Under the pieces are notes generated by a model. That model saw only the letters and a program-made list of their open reading frames with translations. It did no database searches and had not been told where the DNA came from. The position numbers were made by a program, and so were the translations under genes. A DNA stretch of 47,621 nucleotides from an uncultured Chlorobiaceae bacterium (GTDB taxonomy: Bacteria > Bacteroidota > Chlorobiia > Chlorobiales > Chlorobiaceae). The stretch covers positions 1-47,621 of the forward strand of contig CAIPYV010000128.1 of assembly GCA_903869365.1 (NCBI GenBank). The letters run 5' to 3'. Below are positions 38,190-47,532 of the stretch, piece after piece (position 1 is the first letter of the stretch; the number at the start of each line of letters is the position of its first letter).

Positions 38190-38924
38190 ATGAAACCGAT
38201 CATTATCATAACCGGTGCAGGCAAAGGAATCGGAAAGAGCATTGCTCTTGATTTTGCAAAAGCAGCCAGCCAGAAAAACGACTTTAAACCAGTGCTGATT
38301 CTCGCCTCCAGAACAGCTTCCGATCTTGAGTCTGTTGCAGACAAGTGCCACGCTTACGGTGCAGCATCGGATATCATTCAGACAGATATTGCCGATATTG
38401 CCCAGATTGACCGACTTGTTACTACAACCCTCAAACGCTACGGCTCAATCGACTGCCTTGTCAATAATGCCGGCGTTGGAAGGTTCAAGGCGATCGGCGA
38501 AATGACAGAGGAGGATTTCGATTATACCATGGGAACGAACCTGAAGGGAACTTTTTTTCTCACACAAAAGGTCTTTGCAATCATGGAAAAGCAGAGATCT
38601 GGTCATATTTTCTTTATCACCTCCATTGCGGCTGAAACGGCATTCAAGAGCTCTTCGCTCTACTCAATGTCGAAGTTTGGACAGAAAGGGCTGGTTGAAA
38701 CACTACGCCTCTACGCGAAAAGCTGTAATGTCAGGATCACCAATGTCATGCCAGGAGCAGTCTATACACCTATGTGGGGAGAAGAGATTCCCGATAGTAT
38801 GAAAAATGTGATGATGATGCCTGAGGATATTTCAGCTCCTGTGGTGCAAGCATTTCTTACGGCGTCGCGAACAACGGTGGAAGAGCTTGTCATAAGGCCG
38901 GTTTGCGGGGATATCAATGAGTAA
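38190..38924 (+). CDS. Sepiapterin reductase (short-chain dehydrogenase)
   Basis: The 244-residue protein is a classical SDR with IITGAGKGIGKSIALDFA, the LVNNAGVGRF motif, catalytic Ser in FFITSIAAE, and Y-x3-K in YSMSKFGQ. The whole length and many local blocks (for example TNLKGTFFLTQ, RLYAK, PGAVYTPMWG) match what I recall of the Chlorobaculum tepidum sepiapterin reductase (also 244 residues). That enzyme makes L-threo-biopterin, a pterin found as a glycoside in green sulfur bacteria. Activity here is inferred from that similarity. Confidence 0.87.
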   Translation: MKPIIIITGAGKGIGKSIALDFAKAASQKNDFKPVLILASRTASDLESVADKCHAYGAASDIIQTDIADIAQIDRLVTTTLKRYGSIDCLVNNAGVGRFKAIGEMTEEDFDYTMGTNLKGTFFLTQKVFAIMEKQRSGHIFFITSIAAETAFKSSSLYSMSKFGQKGLVETLRLYAKSCNVRITNVMPGAVYTPMWGEEIPDSMKNVMMMPEDISAPVVQAFLTASRTTVEELVIRPVCGDINE

Positions 38925-39015
38925 ACAATGCAAAAGCTCTTGTGGGAAAGCCGCATTTTTTCCTGTATTTTCATTTACTCCATTTTAGAAAAACCAATTT
39001 GAATGATAAACGACC

Positions 39016-39474
39016 ATGAGTCTGAAAGAAAGAATAGACCAGGATCTTAAAGATACCATGAAAAGCGGTGATAAAGACCGCCTTAATGCCATTCGCTCTA
39101 TCCGTGCCGCTTTTCTTGAAAAAGAGGTATCAATTCGCGTGGGCGGCAAAGCTGTGCTGAGTGACGAACAGGAACTCGAAGTATTAGTCAGTATTGCCAA
39201 AAAACGCCGCGACGCCATTGAGCAGTTCACTGCTGGAAACCGTCCCGACCTTGCAGCTACAGAGCTTTCAGAGCTCAGCGTTATAGAAGAGTATCTCCCT
39301 GAACCGGTATCCGATGATGAAGTGATTGGCATTGTGAAGGATGTGATCGCAAAAACAGGCTCTACCTCCATGAAAGATATTGGTAAAGTGATGGGTGAAG
39401 CCATGAAAGCGCTCAAGGGAAAAGCTGACGGTACCAAGGTTCAGCAGATCGTCAAATCACTGCTTTCAGCATAA
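39016..39474 (+). CDS. GatB/YqeY domain protein
   Basis: The 152-residue protein belongs to the YqeY family, related to the tail domain of Gat[21 protein letters not shown] at the start, EKEVSIR, and the C-terminal [19 protein letters not shown]. It may help tRNA binding or charging, though this is not shown. It lies 20 bp before serS, another tRNA-related gene, in the same direction. Confidence 0.9.
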   Translation: MSLKERIDQDLKDTMKSGDKDRLNAIRSIRAAFLEKEVSIRVGGKAVLSDEQELEVLVSIAKKRRDAIEQFTAGNRPDLAATELSELSVIEEYLPEPVSDDEVIGIVKDVIAKTGSTSMKDIGKVMGEAMKALKGKADGTKVQQIVKSLLSA

Positions 39475-39494
39475 CCTCATTTTTTTTTATCATC

Positions 39495-40790
39495 ATGCTT
39501 GATATCAATGTTATCCGTCAGAATCCGGAAGAGGTGATCGATATGCTGCGCAAGCGCCAGCTCTCTTCCGAAGAACCAAAACTCGCCGAACTCCTTGAAC
39601 TCGACAAAAAGCGCAAGGAGCTGGTACAGCACTCAGATGAACAGAAAGCCCTGCGAAACAAGGTATCCAAAGAGATCGCCGAGATTAAAAAAAGCAGAAC
39701 CGGGTCTGGAGATGAGCTGATCCTTGAGATGAAGAGAGTCTCCGAGGATATCTCAGGGATGGACACACTGCTCAGCGGTCTGGAAGAGGCTATTGAAAAT
39801 ATCCTTTTGTGTCTCCCCAATAAACTTCACCACTCGGTACCTGCCGGTAGGTCAGCTGAAAATAACGTCGTATTCAAAGAGCCGGTGACTTTTGTGCATG
39901 ATCTGAACTTTCCTGTAAAAAACCACCTTGAGCTGGGCAAATCCCTCGGTATCCTCGATTTTGAACGGGGTGCAAAGGTATGCGGAGCGGGATTCCCCGC
40001 CTATATCGGTAAGGGCGCACGCCTTGAACGTGCATTGCTCAACTTCATGCTTGACCTTCATACTGAGAACCATGGATATACCGAAGTGTTTCCTCCCTTT
40101 TTTGTTAATCAGGAGTCGCTCAGGGGGACTGGACAGTGGCCGAAATTCGCCGATCAGGTTTACCATATCCAGGAGGACAACCTTTACGCCATCCCGACAG
40201 CTGAAGTGCCGATAACCAATCTGCACAGGGGAGAAATGCTGGATCAGAAGGCCCTGCCGATATCCTATGCCGCCTATTCAGCATGTTTCCGACGCGAAGC
40301 GGGCAGTTACGGCAAGGACACCAGAGGTTTCCTGAGGGTCCATCAGTTCAACAAGGTCGAAATGGTCAAGTTTACCCGACCCGAGGAGTCATACAAGAGT
40401 CTTGAACAGATACGCGAGAACGCCGAAGCGATTCTTATCGCCCTGAAGATACCTTACCGCGTTCTTTTGCTCTGCAGTGGCGATATCAGTGCCAACGCAA
40501 CAAAATGTTACGATATTGAAGTGTGGTCACCGGCGGAAGAGAGATATCTTGAAGCTTCAAGCTGTTCTAACTTTGAGGATTACCAGGCAAGGCGCGCCAA
40601 TATTCGCTTCAAGCCTGACAGCAAGTCGAAACCTGAGTTTGTTCATACCCTGAATGGTTCAGGGCTGGCAACCTCCCGACTGATGGTTTCACTTCTGGAG
40701 CACTACCAGACTCCAGAAGGAAACATAAGAGTGCCAGAAGTGCTGCGACACTATACGAGATTTGACGAGATCACTCAGGCTGCAGGATGA
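39495..40790 (+). CDS. serS: Seryl-tRNA synthetase
   Basis: SerS charges tRNA-Ser. The 431-residue protein has the N-terminal coiled-coil arm (about residues 30-100, rich in Lys/Glu), class II motif 2 in [19 protein letters not shown], and motif 3 in [19 protein letters not shown]. It is full length. Its last 16 bases overlap the end of the convergent metX gene. Confidence 0.96.
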   Translation: MLDINVIRQNPEEVIDMLRKRQLSSEEPKLAELLELDKKRKELVQHSDEQKALRNKVSKEIAEIKKSRTGSGDELILEMKRVSEDISGMDTLLSGLEEAIENILLCLPNKLHHSVPAGRSAENNVVFKEPVTFVHDLNFPVKNHLELGKSLGILDFERGAKVCGAGFPAYIGKGARLERALLNFMLDLHTENHGYTEVFPPFFVNQESLRGTGQWPKFADQVYHIQEDNLYAIPTAEVPITNLHRGEMLDQKALPISYAAYSACFRREAGSYGKDTRGFLRVHQFNKVEMVKFTRPEESYKSLEQIRENAEAILIALKIPYRVLLLCSGDISANATKCYDIEVWSPAEERYLEASSCSNFEDYQARRANIRFKPDSKSKPEFVHTLNGSGLATSRLMVSLLEHYQTPEGNIRVPEVLRHYTRFDEITQAAG

Positions 40791-41854
40791 GCTTCCAATG
40801 CTCTGCCATCCATAAAATCGCGAACCATACGGCTGACTTTTTCAACGTCGATGAGAAAAGAGTCGTGGCCGTATGGCTCATCGAGATAGAGTATGCTTGA
40901 TTTCGGTATAAACCTTGCCAGTTCTTCCTGCTCCTCTTTGGGATAGAGGACATCGGAGTTGATCGAGAGTATCTCGACAGGGATCTGCAGGGAACGAAGC
41001 ACCTCTTCATACTCTCCCCTGCCCCGGCTGAGATCGTGCAAATCCATAGCCTTGGTAAGCGTAATATAGGCATTGGCATCAAACCGCTCGACCAGCTTTT
41101 TTCCCTGATGATGGAGGTAGCTTTCAACCTTGAAAGAACCTTTACCACTCTGGACTTCACGACCGAACCTTGATTGAAAGTTCTCGAAACTTCGATAGGT
41201 GCACATGGCCATCATCCTTGCCGCTGCAAGCCCTCGTGCAGGAAGATGACTCTCGTCATACCATCCATTATTCCAGTCTCGATCGGCATAAATCGCCTGC
41301 CGTTGCGCTTCACTCTGACCTATGCACCATGCTGAATGACGTCCGGAAGCGCCCATGGGCATCAGAGCCTGAACAACATCCGGATAGAGAAATCCCCACT
41401 CCAGGACCTGCATGCCCCCAAGGGAGGCTCCAACCGCCAGTTTAACCCTGTCAATGCCGAGACCGACAAGCAGACGACGCTGTACATGAACCATATCCCT
41501 GATTGTTATCAACGGAAAATCAGGACCGTAATGTGTTCCGCTAAGGGGATTTAAAGAGAGCGGACCTGTCGTACCGTAACAACTGCCCAGCACATTGCTG
41601 CAGATAATAAAATCGGCAGTTTCATCGAAAGCACCTCCAAAGGAAAACATTCCTTCCCACCAGGCATCCGCATCAGCAGAACCTGTCAAGGCTTGACAGA
41701 TCAGTACCACATTGTTTTTTTGCGAATTCAGCTTTCCCCATGTCCTGTAAGCTACTCGTATCGATGGCAGCAGAGCACCAAGCTCTGTGATAAACGGTTC
41801 ACTTGATTCGAAATAGCGCGTATTTTTTGAAATAATCTCTTTATATGCTCTCAT
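40775..41854 (-). CDS. metX: Homoserine O-acetyltransferase
   Basis: MetX acetylates homoserine in methionine synthesis. The start is the ATG at 41854 (359 residues), with GGAG 5 bp upstream; a GTG at 41875 is less likely. The alpha/beta-hydrolase triad is Ser in [13 protein letters not shown], Asp in [10 protein letters not shown] and His in YGHDSFLID. Other family blocks are [14 protein letters not shown] and [23 protein letters not shown] riboswitch lies in its 5' leader, so it is repressed when S-adenosylmethionine is plentiful. Confidence 0.96.
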   Translation of the reverse strand: MRAYKEIISKNTRYFESSEPFITELGALLPSIRVAYRTWGKLNSQKNNVVLICQALTGSADADAWWEGMFSFGGAFDETADFIICSNVLGSCYGTTGPLSLNPLSGTHYGPDFPLITIRDMVHVQRRLLVGLGIDRVKLAVGASLGGMQVLEWGFLYPDVVQALMPMGASGRHSAWCIGQSEAQRQAIYADRDWNNGWYDESHLPARGLAAARMMAMCTYRSFENFQSRFGREVQSGKGSFKVESYLHHQGKKLVERFDANAYITLTKAMDLHDLSRGRGEYEEVLRSLQIPVEILSINSDVLYPKEEQEELARFIPKSSILYLDEPYGHDSFLIDVEKVSRMVRDFMDGRALEAHPAA

Positions 41855-41882
41855 GCGTCTCCGCTCATTGTACACAATGGTT

Positions 41883-41903
41883 GAAAAAGAGAGCTATCGC
41901 TCC
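41883..41903 (-). terminator. Expression-platform terminator of the metX riboswitch
   Basis: On the minus strand GAGC-GATA-GCTC (41891-41902) is followed by TCTTTTTC, a small intrinsic terminator between the aptamer and metX. AACC-rich stretches between it and the aptamer could form the alternative structure. Confidence 0.6.
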
Positions 41904-41993
41904 ACGAAAACGGGAGGTAACCTCTTTATAAAAAAAGGTTTAAGCGAAATATGTCTGAAGAAAGGTATGAACCTGCAGAAAGGCATGCATACC

Positions 41994-42098
41994 ATCATCA
42001 TTCCCGGTTATATTTCCGGGATGGAATTGGCACCACTCATCGTGTAATGACGGTTGCCAAGGCTTCTCAGGGCCAGTCCCTCCACCTTTCTGGATGAT
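41994..42098 (-). promoter_or_regulatory. SAM-I (S-box) riboswitch of metX
   Basis: On the minus strand the conserved core GGTGGAGGGACTGGCCC is followed by GCCTTGGCAACC, the signature of the SAM-I aptamer. The P1 stem is ATCATC (42098-42093) with GATGAT (41999-41994). A CCGG-loop-CCGG-like hairpin (about 42003-42020) makes the fourth arm. Binding of SAM should favour the terminator downstream and lower metX expression. Confidence 0.93.
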
Positions 42099-42208
42099 AG
42101 CTTAAAAACTTGAAAAGAACATTTAGTTACGTTAATCTACAACAGGGAATAGTATTTTACAAACAGCCTGAAGAGGGCATGCCCTTAAATAGTTTTTATT
42201 TTTATCTA

Positions 42209-43567
42209 ATGATCACAGCACGAGAACTTGCCCTGAACGTCCTGCAGGCACTTGAGACCGACAACAAAAAATCAGATCAGGTGCTCCACCGGATGCTGCA
42301 TCACACAGGGCTTAACCGCATCGACCGGGCACTGACGACCGGGTTGGTCAATGGAATCCTTCGCTACCGGCTTCAGCTTGACTTCATCATCACCCGCTTC
42401 TACCACCACAAGCTGGAAAAGGCTGCACCGGTCATGCGAAACATACTCCGCCTCGGCGTCTATCAGATTCTCTTTTTTGACAAAGTACCTGACTGGGCGG
42501 CTGTCAACGAATGTGTCAAGCTTGCTCGGAAGTATAAAGGCGAGAGGATGTCGAAACTTGTCAACGGTGTCTTAAGAAAGATTACTCCGGAGAGTGTAAC
42601 CCTTGAAGAGTGGCTGAAGAATAAAAGCGTTGTGGAGCTGCTTGCTGTAACATACTCTCATCCGCAGTGGCTGGTCGAGCGCTGGCTTAAAGCGTACGGA
42701 AAAGAGCAGACTGAGGCAGTACTCACCTATAATAACCAGTTTCCGCTTTTTGGATTCAGGATTAACCGGCTCAGAACATCGAACAGGGAGTTTTTTTCCG
42801 ACCCGCTTCTTGAGGCTGCTGCGCATGAAGAGTGCGGTATTGAATACTTTTTTCTTTCTAAGGAGTTCAACAGCTTTGAACCGGCGGTGACTGAAGGAGT
42901 CTGTACGGTACAGAACCCTACTCAGGCACTTGCCTGCCTGCTGCTGAATCCTGCGCCTGGGACAAGAGTACTCGACCTTTGTGCAGCACCGGGAGGAAAA
43001 TCGACCTTTTTAGCTGAGCTGATGCAGAACAGCGGAGAGATCACCGCAGTAGATCTATACGAGCAGAAACTGCTGAAAACAGAGAGTCATTCCCATGCTC
43101 TTGGCATCACCATCATCAAGACGGTGACGGCGGATGCCCGCACCTACACGAATGAAAAACAACCTGACATCATTCTTCTTGATGTTCCCTGCTCCGGTAC
43201 AGGCGTCCTTGGCCGGCGAGCTGAACTTCGCTGGAAACTGACCCCTGAGACGTTGCTGGAGCTCCAAGGGCTGCAGGCGGAACTGCTTGACCATTCGGCA
43301 GAGCTGCTTGGCGAGGGAGGGATCCTGGTCTATTCAACCTGCTCCATCGAACCTGAAGAGAACGCTCTGCAGATAGAGGCATTTCTTCTGAGACATCCTG
43401 AGTTTATTGCTGATCCTGACAGCGGGATCCTGCCTGAAGCCTTCCTGCAGGAACAGGATAGCAAGGGTGCCATCCTCACCCTCCCGGGAAGACATCCAGG
43501 TTTTGATGGAGGATTCTGCCAGCGGCTGCGCAAAACCAGAGAGTTGACTGATGCACACGCTGCATAG
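42209..43567 (+). CDS. rsmB: 16S rRNA (cytosine(967)-C5)-methyltransferase RsmB
   Basis: RsmB methylates C967 of 16S rRNA. The start is the ATG at 42209 (452 residues, MITARELALNVLQAL), where the NusB-like RNA-binding domain begins; the upstream frame to 42110 is not family-like. The methyltransferase domain has SAM motif LDLCAAPGGKSTFL, motif IV DVPCSGTGVLGRRAELRW and motif VI YSTCSIEPEEN with the catalytic Cys. The gene is divergent from metX and overlaps the recombinase by 17 bp. Confidence 0.93.
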   Translation: MITARELALNVLQALETDNKKSDQVLHRMLHHTGLNRIDRALTTGLVNGILRYRLQLDFIITRFYHHKLEKAAPVMRNILRLGVYQILFFDKVPDWAAVNECVKLARKYKGERMSKLVNGVLRKITPESVTLEEWLKNKSVVELLAVTYSHPQWLVERWLKAYGKEQTEAVLTYNNQFPLFGFRINRLRTSNREFFSDPLLEAAAHEECGIEYFFLSKEFNSFEPAVTEGVCTVQNPTQALACLLLNPAPGTRVLDLCAAPGGKSTFLAELMQNSGEITAVDLYEQKLLKTESHSHALGITIIKTVTADARTYTNEKQPDIILLDVPCSGTGVLGRRAELRWKLTPETLLELQGLQAELLDHSAELLGEGGILVYSTCSIEPEENALQIEAFLLRHPEFIADPDSGILPEAFLQEQDSKGAILTLPGRHPGFDGGFCQRLRKTRELTDAHAA

Positions 43568-44465
43568 CCAGTTCAGGAGTGTTCTTGACAATTTCCTGAA
43601 CTATATGCTCATAGAACGCAACTTTGCACAGAACACAAGGGAGGCATACTGTAACGATCTCAAACGTTATCTGTTTTTCATGCAGGAAAGCGCCGGAGAT
43701 ATGGAATCCATAACAGCCCATCATATCGAGCGCTTCATCGGCGAGCTTGATGCAACGGGACTGGAGGCCAGTTCAATGGCCAGAAACATATCAGTAATAC
43801 GATCATTTCACAAATTTCTGGTGATTGAACGCACACTTGAAACCAATGCGTCGGAAAACCTCCATCTGCCCAAACAGGCCAGATACCTTCCCACCGTTTT
43901 GACTGTCGATGAAACCATGCGCCTGCTTGAGGTACCGATGAGCACTACCCCGCAAGGCAAATTCTGCACAAGGGACAAGGCAGTGCTTGAACTGCTTTAC
44001 GCAACAGGGGTAAGGGTAAGCGAGCTCGTGAACCTGCAACAGCAGAGTCTTTATCTGGAAGCCGGTTTTGTAAGGATCTTCGGGAAGGGATCGAAAGAGA
44101 GGCTCGTACCGGTCGGCAACTCCGCCATCAACTGGATCGGACAGTACCGGTCGGGGCTTCGTCTGTTGCTGGTGAAACGCGACTCGGATGACTATCTCTT
44201 TCTTAATTCGAGAGGAAAAAAGCTCTCAAGGATGGCGATTTACAGCATGGTTCAGCACTATGCGAAGCTCGCAGGCATTGAAAAAAATATCAGCCCGCAT
44301 ACCTTTCGCCATACGTTTGCAACCCATCTTCTCGAAGGCGGGGCTGACCTGCGGGCCGTGCAGGAAATGCTCGGCCACAGTTCAATTGTCACTACCCAGA
44401 TTTACACGCATATTGACCGTTCCTTCATCAAGGAGGTCCATAAAACCTTTCATCCGAGAGGATGA
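43551..44465 (+). CDS. Tyrosine recombinase XerC/XerD
   Basis: The 304-residue enzyme resolves chromosome dimers. All catalytic residues are visible: R155 (ATGVRVSEL), K179 (GKGSKER), H250-x2-R253 (SPHTFRHTF), H276 (LGHSS) and nucleophile Y285 (TTQIYTH). The SAM-like N-terminal domain begins at LDNFLNYM. Length and sequence are closest to XerD-type chromosomal recombinases, not phage integrases. The start lies in the end of rsmB. Confidence 0.92.
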   Translation: MHTLHSQFRSVLDNFLNYMLIERNFAQNTREAYCNDLKRYLFFMQESAGDMESITAHHIERFIGELDATGLEASSMARNISVIRSFHKFLVIERTLETNASENLHLPKQARYLPTVLTVDETMRLLEVPMSTTPQGKFCTRDKAVLELLYATGVRVSELVNLQQQSLYLEAGFVRIFGKGSKERLVPVGNSAINWIGQYRSGLRLLLVKRDSDDYLFLNSRGKKLSRMAIYSMVQHYAKLAGIEKNISPHTFRHTFATHLLEGGADLRAVQEMLGHSSIVTTQIYTHIDRSFIKEVHKTFHPRG

Positions 44466-44480
44466 AACTATTTTTTTCGT

Positions 44481-44960
44481 TCAATATCCTTTAGTTTCAA
44501 GAATAAGCCTTTTCTTATCGTGGCTATCCATCTCTATTCTGAATGCAGCGAGGTTCATATTGACATCAAGAAAGAAAAAGAGCAAAGAACAGCTCAAACA
44601 GAGCATACTGCCAATAAAGACAGCCGATAAAACCATCGGCAGGTCAATATTGACCAAGGCGCTGAGAAAGAGCATGATAATCAGCAATGAAGCGCCAAAA
44701 CAGGTCATACAGGCAAGCAGAATAGCAACACGGATATAACGGGCCCGTTTCCAGAGAATAGCGACCTCCTTGTTTATCCGCAGAACATAGGACTCAGGAT
44801 TGGATTCAAGGTCATCAAGCAGTGATCTTGAGCGGTCTATAATACGACCAAGCCTGTTTGTCATGGTCAGAAGAAGAAGACCAAGACCGGAGATAAGAAT
44901 CATCGGGCCGATTGAGGTCTGAAGAATAGGGACAAGCTCCCTGAACGAAGTAACTGACAT
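44481..44960 (-). CDS. DUF2721 family membrane protein
   Basis: The 159-residue protein starts with a hydrophobic helix (about 17-33) followed by TNRLGRIIDRSR, a cytosolic helix pair, and two more membrane helices (about 78-100 and 110-132). The N-terminal block through TNRLGRIIDR is characteristic of DUF2721. The function is unknown. It converges on the recombinase gene with 15 bp between. Confidence 0.75.
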   Translation of the reverse strand: MSVTSFRELVPILQTSIGPMILISGLGLLLLTMTNRLGRIIDRSRSLLDDLESNPESYVLRINKEVAILWKRARYIRVAILLACMTCFGASLLIIMLFLSALVNIDLPMVLSAVFIGSMLCLSCSLLFFFLDVNMNLAAFRIEMDSHDKKRLILETKGY

Positions 44961-45098
44961 AATATCTTTGTTAATAACATAAAAAAACGATCGTCATCAT
45001 CATCAATGCGGTACTGAAACCGATAACCATCACCTGTAACACACTGTTAAAATAGGAATTGTTCCAACACACGCAACCCCTGTACAGTTTTTTGCATT

Positions 45099-46493
45099 TT
45101 ATGTACCAAAGTTGATCACATCACCCGGTGCAGGAATTGTGGCCTTCAGATGTAAACGATCTTCAATTGCATCGCGGAATATTTTTTTAACCGGCTCATC
45201 GCCATGAACGACAAATATTTCCGGATTATTGACAAATCCACCCGCCCAGCGAAGCAGATCATGCTGATCCCCATGCGCTGATAAACCACCAATAGTATGG
45301 AGAGCTGCCTTGACCTGACAATTCCTGCCGTGGATAATCACTTCTCTCTCTCCATCAACAAGGGAACGGCCAAGGGTTCCTTCAGCCTGGAAACCAGTCA
45401 TGATCAAAGTACATTCGGGACGTTCAATATTGTGTTTAAGATGATGTAATATTCTACCTCCATTGCACATGCCGCTGCCGGCAATAATAATTGCACCGCT
45501 TTTTACAGCATTGATGGCCTTCGACTGCTCCGGTTGCGGGGTAAAATGGAGGTTCTTCAAATGTGGCATAATGCTTTTATCATTACGAAACGCAACCGCC
45601 TCCTCATCATACAATTCCGGATAGTCCCAATAGATGTTGCTGGCTTCTATCGCCATAGGACTGTCAAGAAAAACCTGCCACTGATCAAGCCCCCACTCTT
45701 CATAATACTGTCCAAACAGGTAGAGCAACTCCTGGCTTCTGCCGATTGCAAAAGCAGGAATAAGAATATTGCCGTTTCGACTACTGGCCGACTTGATAAT
45801 TTCCCCTATTTCAGCAAGGGTAAGCTTAAGTTCCCTGTGCAATCGATCGCCATAGGTACTCTCAAGAATAACGGCATCTGCTTCCATAATGGTTTCGGGA
45901 TCCTTCAAAATAGGAGTACCATACTGCCCTACATCACCACTGAAAACAAGTTTCTTTGCAATACCATCTTCTTTCAGCCATACCTCAACAAGAGCTGATC
46001 CAAGAATATGCCCGGCATCGCGAAAGCATATCACTATGCCAGGATGAATTTCATGCTTTTCGCCATAAGGCAAACCTGTCATGGTATTGAGAGATCTCAA
46101 TGCGTCATCACGAGTATAGAGTGGCTCGGCATGTTTATCAGCCCGCGTTTCGGGATACTTTCGTCGATACTCTGCATCACGCTCACCAAGAGAGGCAGAA
46201 TCCAGCAACAGTACCTTGCAAAGATCAATCGTTGCTGGTGTTGTATAAACCGGCCCTTGAAATCCTTGTTTTACCAGTAATGGCAGACGTCCCGAGTGAT
46301 CTATATGTCCATGAGTAAGCACAACAGCATTGATGGATGAAGGATCAAAAGGAAATGGCAGACGATTAAGCGCTTCATCTTGTCGAGACCCCTGTATAAG
46401 ACCGCAATCGATTAAAACAGTAACACCGTTCACTCTGAGAATATGAGAGGAGCCGGTCACCCGTTCCGTTGCACCGTAGAATTGGAGTTCCAT
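45099..46493 (-). CDS. Metallo-beta-lactamase/beta-CASP RNase family protein
   Basis: The 464-residue protein has the metallo-beta-lactamase motif LTHGHIDHSGRLP, later metal ligands in FRDAGHILGSALVE and VFSGDVG, the beta-CASP insert with AFAIGRSQELLY and GSGMCNGGRILHHL, and a C-terminal RMMBL part (LSAHGDQHDLL and VHGDEP). Such enzymes process RNA, as exo- or endonucleases. The exact substrate is unknown. It probably forms its own transcription unit. Confidence 0.92.
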   Translation of the reverse strand: MELQFYGATERVTGSSHILRVNGVTVLIDCGLIQGSRQDEALNRLPFPFDPSSINAVVLTHGHIDHSGRLPLLVKQGFQGPVYTTPATIDLCKVLLLDSASLGERDAEYRRKYPETRADKHAEPLYTRDDALRSLNTMTGLPYGEKHEIHPGIVICFRDAGHILGSALVEVWLKEDGIAKKLVFSGDVGQYGTPILKDPETIMEADAVILESTYGDRLHRELKLTLAEIGEIIKSASSRNGNILIPAFAIGRSQELLYLFGQYYEEWGLDQWQVFLDSPMAIEASNIYWDYPELYDEEAVAFRNDKSIMPHLKNLHFTPQPEQSKAINAVKSGAIIIAGSGMCNGGRILHHLKHNIERPECTLIMTGFQAEGTLGRSLVDGEREVIIHGRNCQVKAALHTIGGLSAHGDQHDLLRWAGGFVNNPEIFVVHGDEPVKKIFRDAIEDRLHLKATIPAPGDVINFGT

Positions 46494-46791
46494 TATTTGT
46501 CTCCCTGATATGCGAAATTTTACTTATCCCTCAACATCACAATATGTTGGGAAAGATGAATCGATTACAATATAGAACTATTGCGGGTACCCGTGAAATT
46601 GTCTATAGAGCCTTTTACCCAACCACTTCCATCAGCTTCCATCAGCTTCCAAAATCGCTCACAACATCATCCTTGATCTTATCAACGTCGATGCACTTCC
46701 GTGGGGAATTGCTCTTCGATCAGGACAAAAAAATGAGGCCTCTATCGAAGCCTCATTGAAGAAAGTGTTACTGTGATAATAATATTCACCC
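46494..46791. other. Intergenic region with short tandem repeat and terminator
   Basis: No supported gene. A frame is open on the plus strand, but it looks like chance sequence. Two copies of CTTCCATCAG stand in tandem at about 46626-46645. The 3' part holds the terminator of the H-NS-like gene. Confidence 0.5.
46724..46757 (-). terminator. Terminator of the H-NS-like gene
   Basis: On the minus strand AATGAGGC (46757-46750) pairs with GCCTCATT (46739-46732) around a ten-base loop and is followed by seven T. It lies 35 bp after the H-NS-like stop. Confidence 0.8.
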
Positions 46792-47091
46792 TTAAACTCT
46801 GTACTGCTCGAGGCTTTCACCGTTTGCTTCCAAAGTTTTTACCCATTGAGGTTTTGGTCCTCGTCCAACCCAAACCAGATATGCATCTTTTCTGTATTTT
46901 ATCACAGAAGGACTCTTTGAAGCAACCGGCTTCGTTATACGGTGAAGTTCATCAACCGTTATGTTGTAGGTGTTCATTTTATCATGAATATCCTTGATAA
47001 CGTCAATTCTTTCGTTCCTGATGATTTCATCTGCCTCTTGTTGAAGTTGAGCAATTTGTGCTTTTAGTTCAGATAGTTGTGTCGATGGCAT
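46792..47091 (-). CDS. H-NS-family nucleoid protein
   Basis: The 99-residue protein has a coiled-coil N-terminal half (LSELKAQIAQLQQEADEI) for dimerisation and a C-terminal DNA-binding motif WVGRGPKPQWV (residues 74-84), matching the H-NS consensus W-x-G-R-G-x-x-P-x-W. H-NS proteins silence AT-rich foreign DNA. They are best known from Proteobacteria, so this copy beside broken accessory genes may have been acquired. It has its own terminator. Confidence 0.82.
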   Translation of the reverse strand: MPSTQLSELKAQIAQLQQEADEIIRNERIDVIKDIHDKMNTYNITVDELHRITKPVASKSPSVIKYRKDAYLVWVGRGPKPQWVKTLEANGESLEQYRV

Positions 47092-47290
47092 ATTTATTCA
47101 ATTTTTATAGTTAAACACCTTACCAATTTGGTGTTATCTTGAATGTAATAAAAAAATAGAATTTGAAAAGTTTCTTTTTATTGAAGGCAAAACACTTTTC
47201 TTATGTGGTGATAAGTTATGAATCCATAGAAATGACTTTCGGGAAGATATTACTCTGTTCAGTGTTGTTTGACAAAACCAACAACGAAAT

Positions 47291-47479
47291 TCAGCCTTTC
47301 ATTTCATAAATTTTCTTTACTAACATCTTCACATAATCAATATCATTGTCATTGCTTATAATAAGCTCGTAATCTCCATTTCCCCAGTGACCCGTTCTAC
47401 TAACATCACGGGAAATTCTTTCTGAATCAATCATAGTTCCCTTTTTTGCGTTTAACCAAATTTTAACACTTTTTTTTAT
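47291..47479 (-). pseudogene. C-terminal remnant of a DUF5655-domain protein
   Basis: The minus-strand frame from about 47479 to the stop at 47291 reads KIWLNAKKGTMID, then RDVSRTGHWGNGDYEL, the signature of the DUF5655 domain, and ends in a helix. A stop at 47480-47482 cuts it off upstream, so only some 60 residues remain; an ATG at 47434 would give 47 residues. The rest of the protein, often a restriction endonuclease-like region, is missing. Confidence 0.65.
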
Positions 47480-47532
47480 TCAGCCACTGAAGAGCGTGGC
47501 GTTTTCTTGTAAATTAAAAAATATTTTTTCAT
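47476..47532 (-). other. 18-codon ORF, possible antitoxin fragment
   Basis: ATG at 47532 opens MKKYFLIYKKTPRSSVAE and then stops. The first ten residues resemble the start of HicB-like antitoxins. It overlaps the end of the preceding frame (TGATG). It may be a broken gene; nothing downstream continues it. Confidence 0.25.

Noticed and set aside
40775-40790. 16-bp overlap of the convergent serS and metX ends as a possible antisense control site
   Set aside because: Short convergent overlaps are common in compact genomes and nothing further supports regulation.
41853-42047. Plus-strand open frame between metX and rsmB
   Set aside because: It lies within the SAM-I riboswitch and its terminator on the other strand, which explain the sequence fully.
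43551-44465. Phage or integron integrase marking an integrated element
   Set aside because: The length, catalytic layout and position after rsmB fit a chromosomal XerC/D, and no attachment repeats or phage genes are near.
46469-46759. Plus-strand open frame before the H-NS-like gene
   Set aside because: It crosses a tandem repeat and a terminator hairpin, has no domain and no ribosome binding site.
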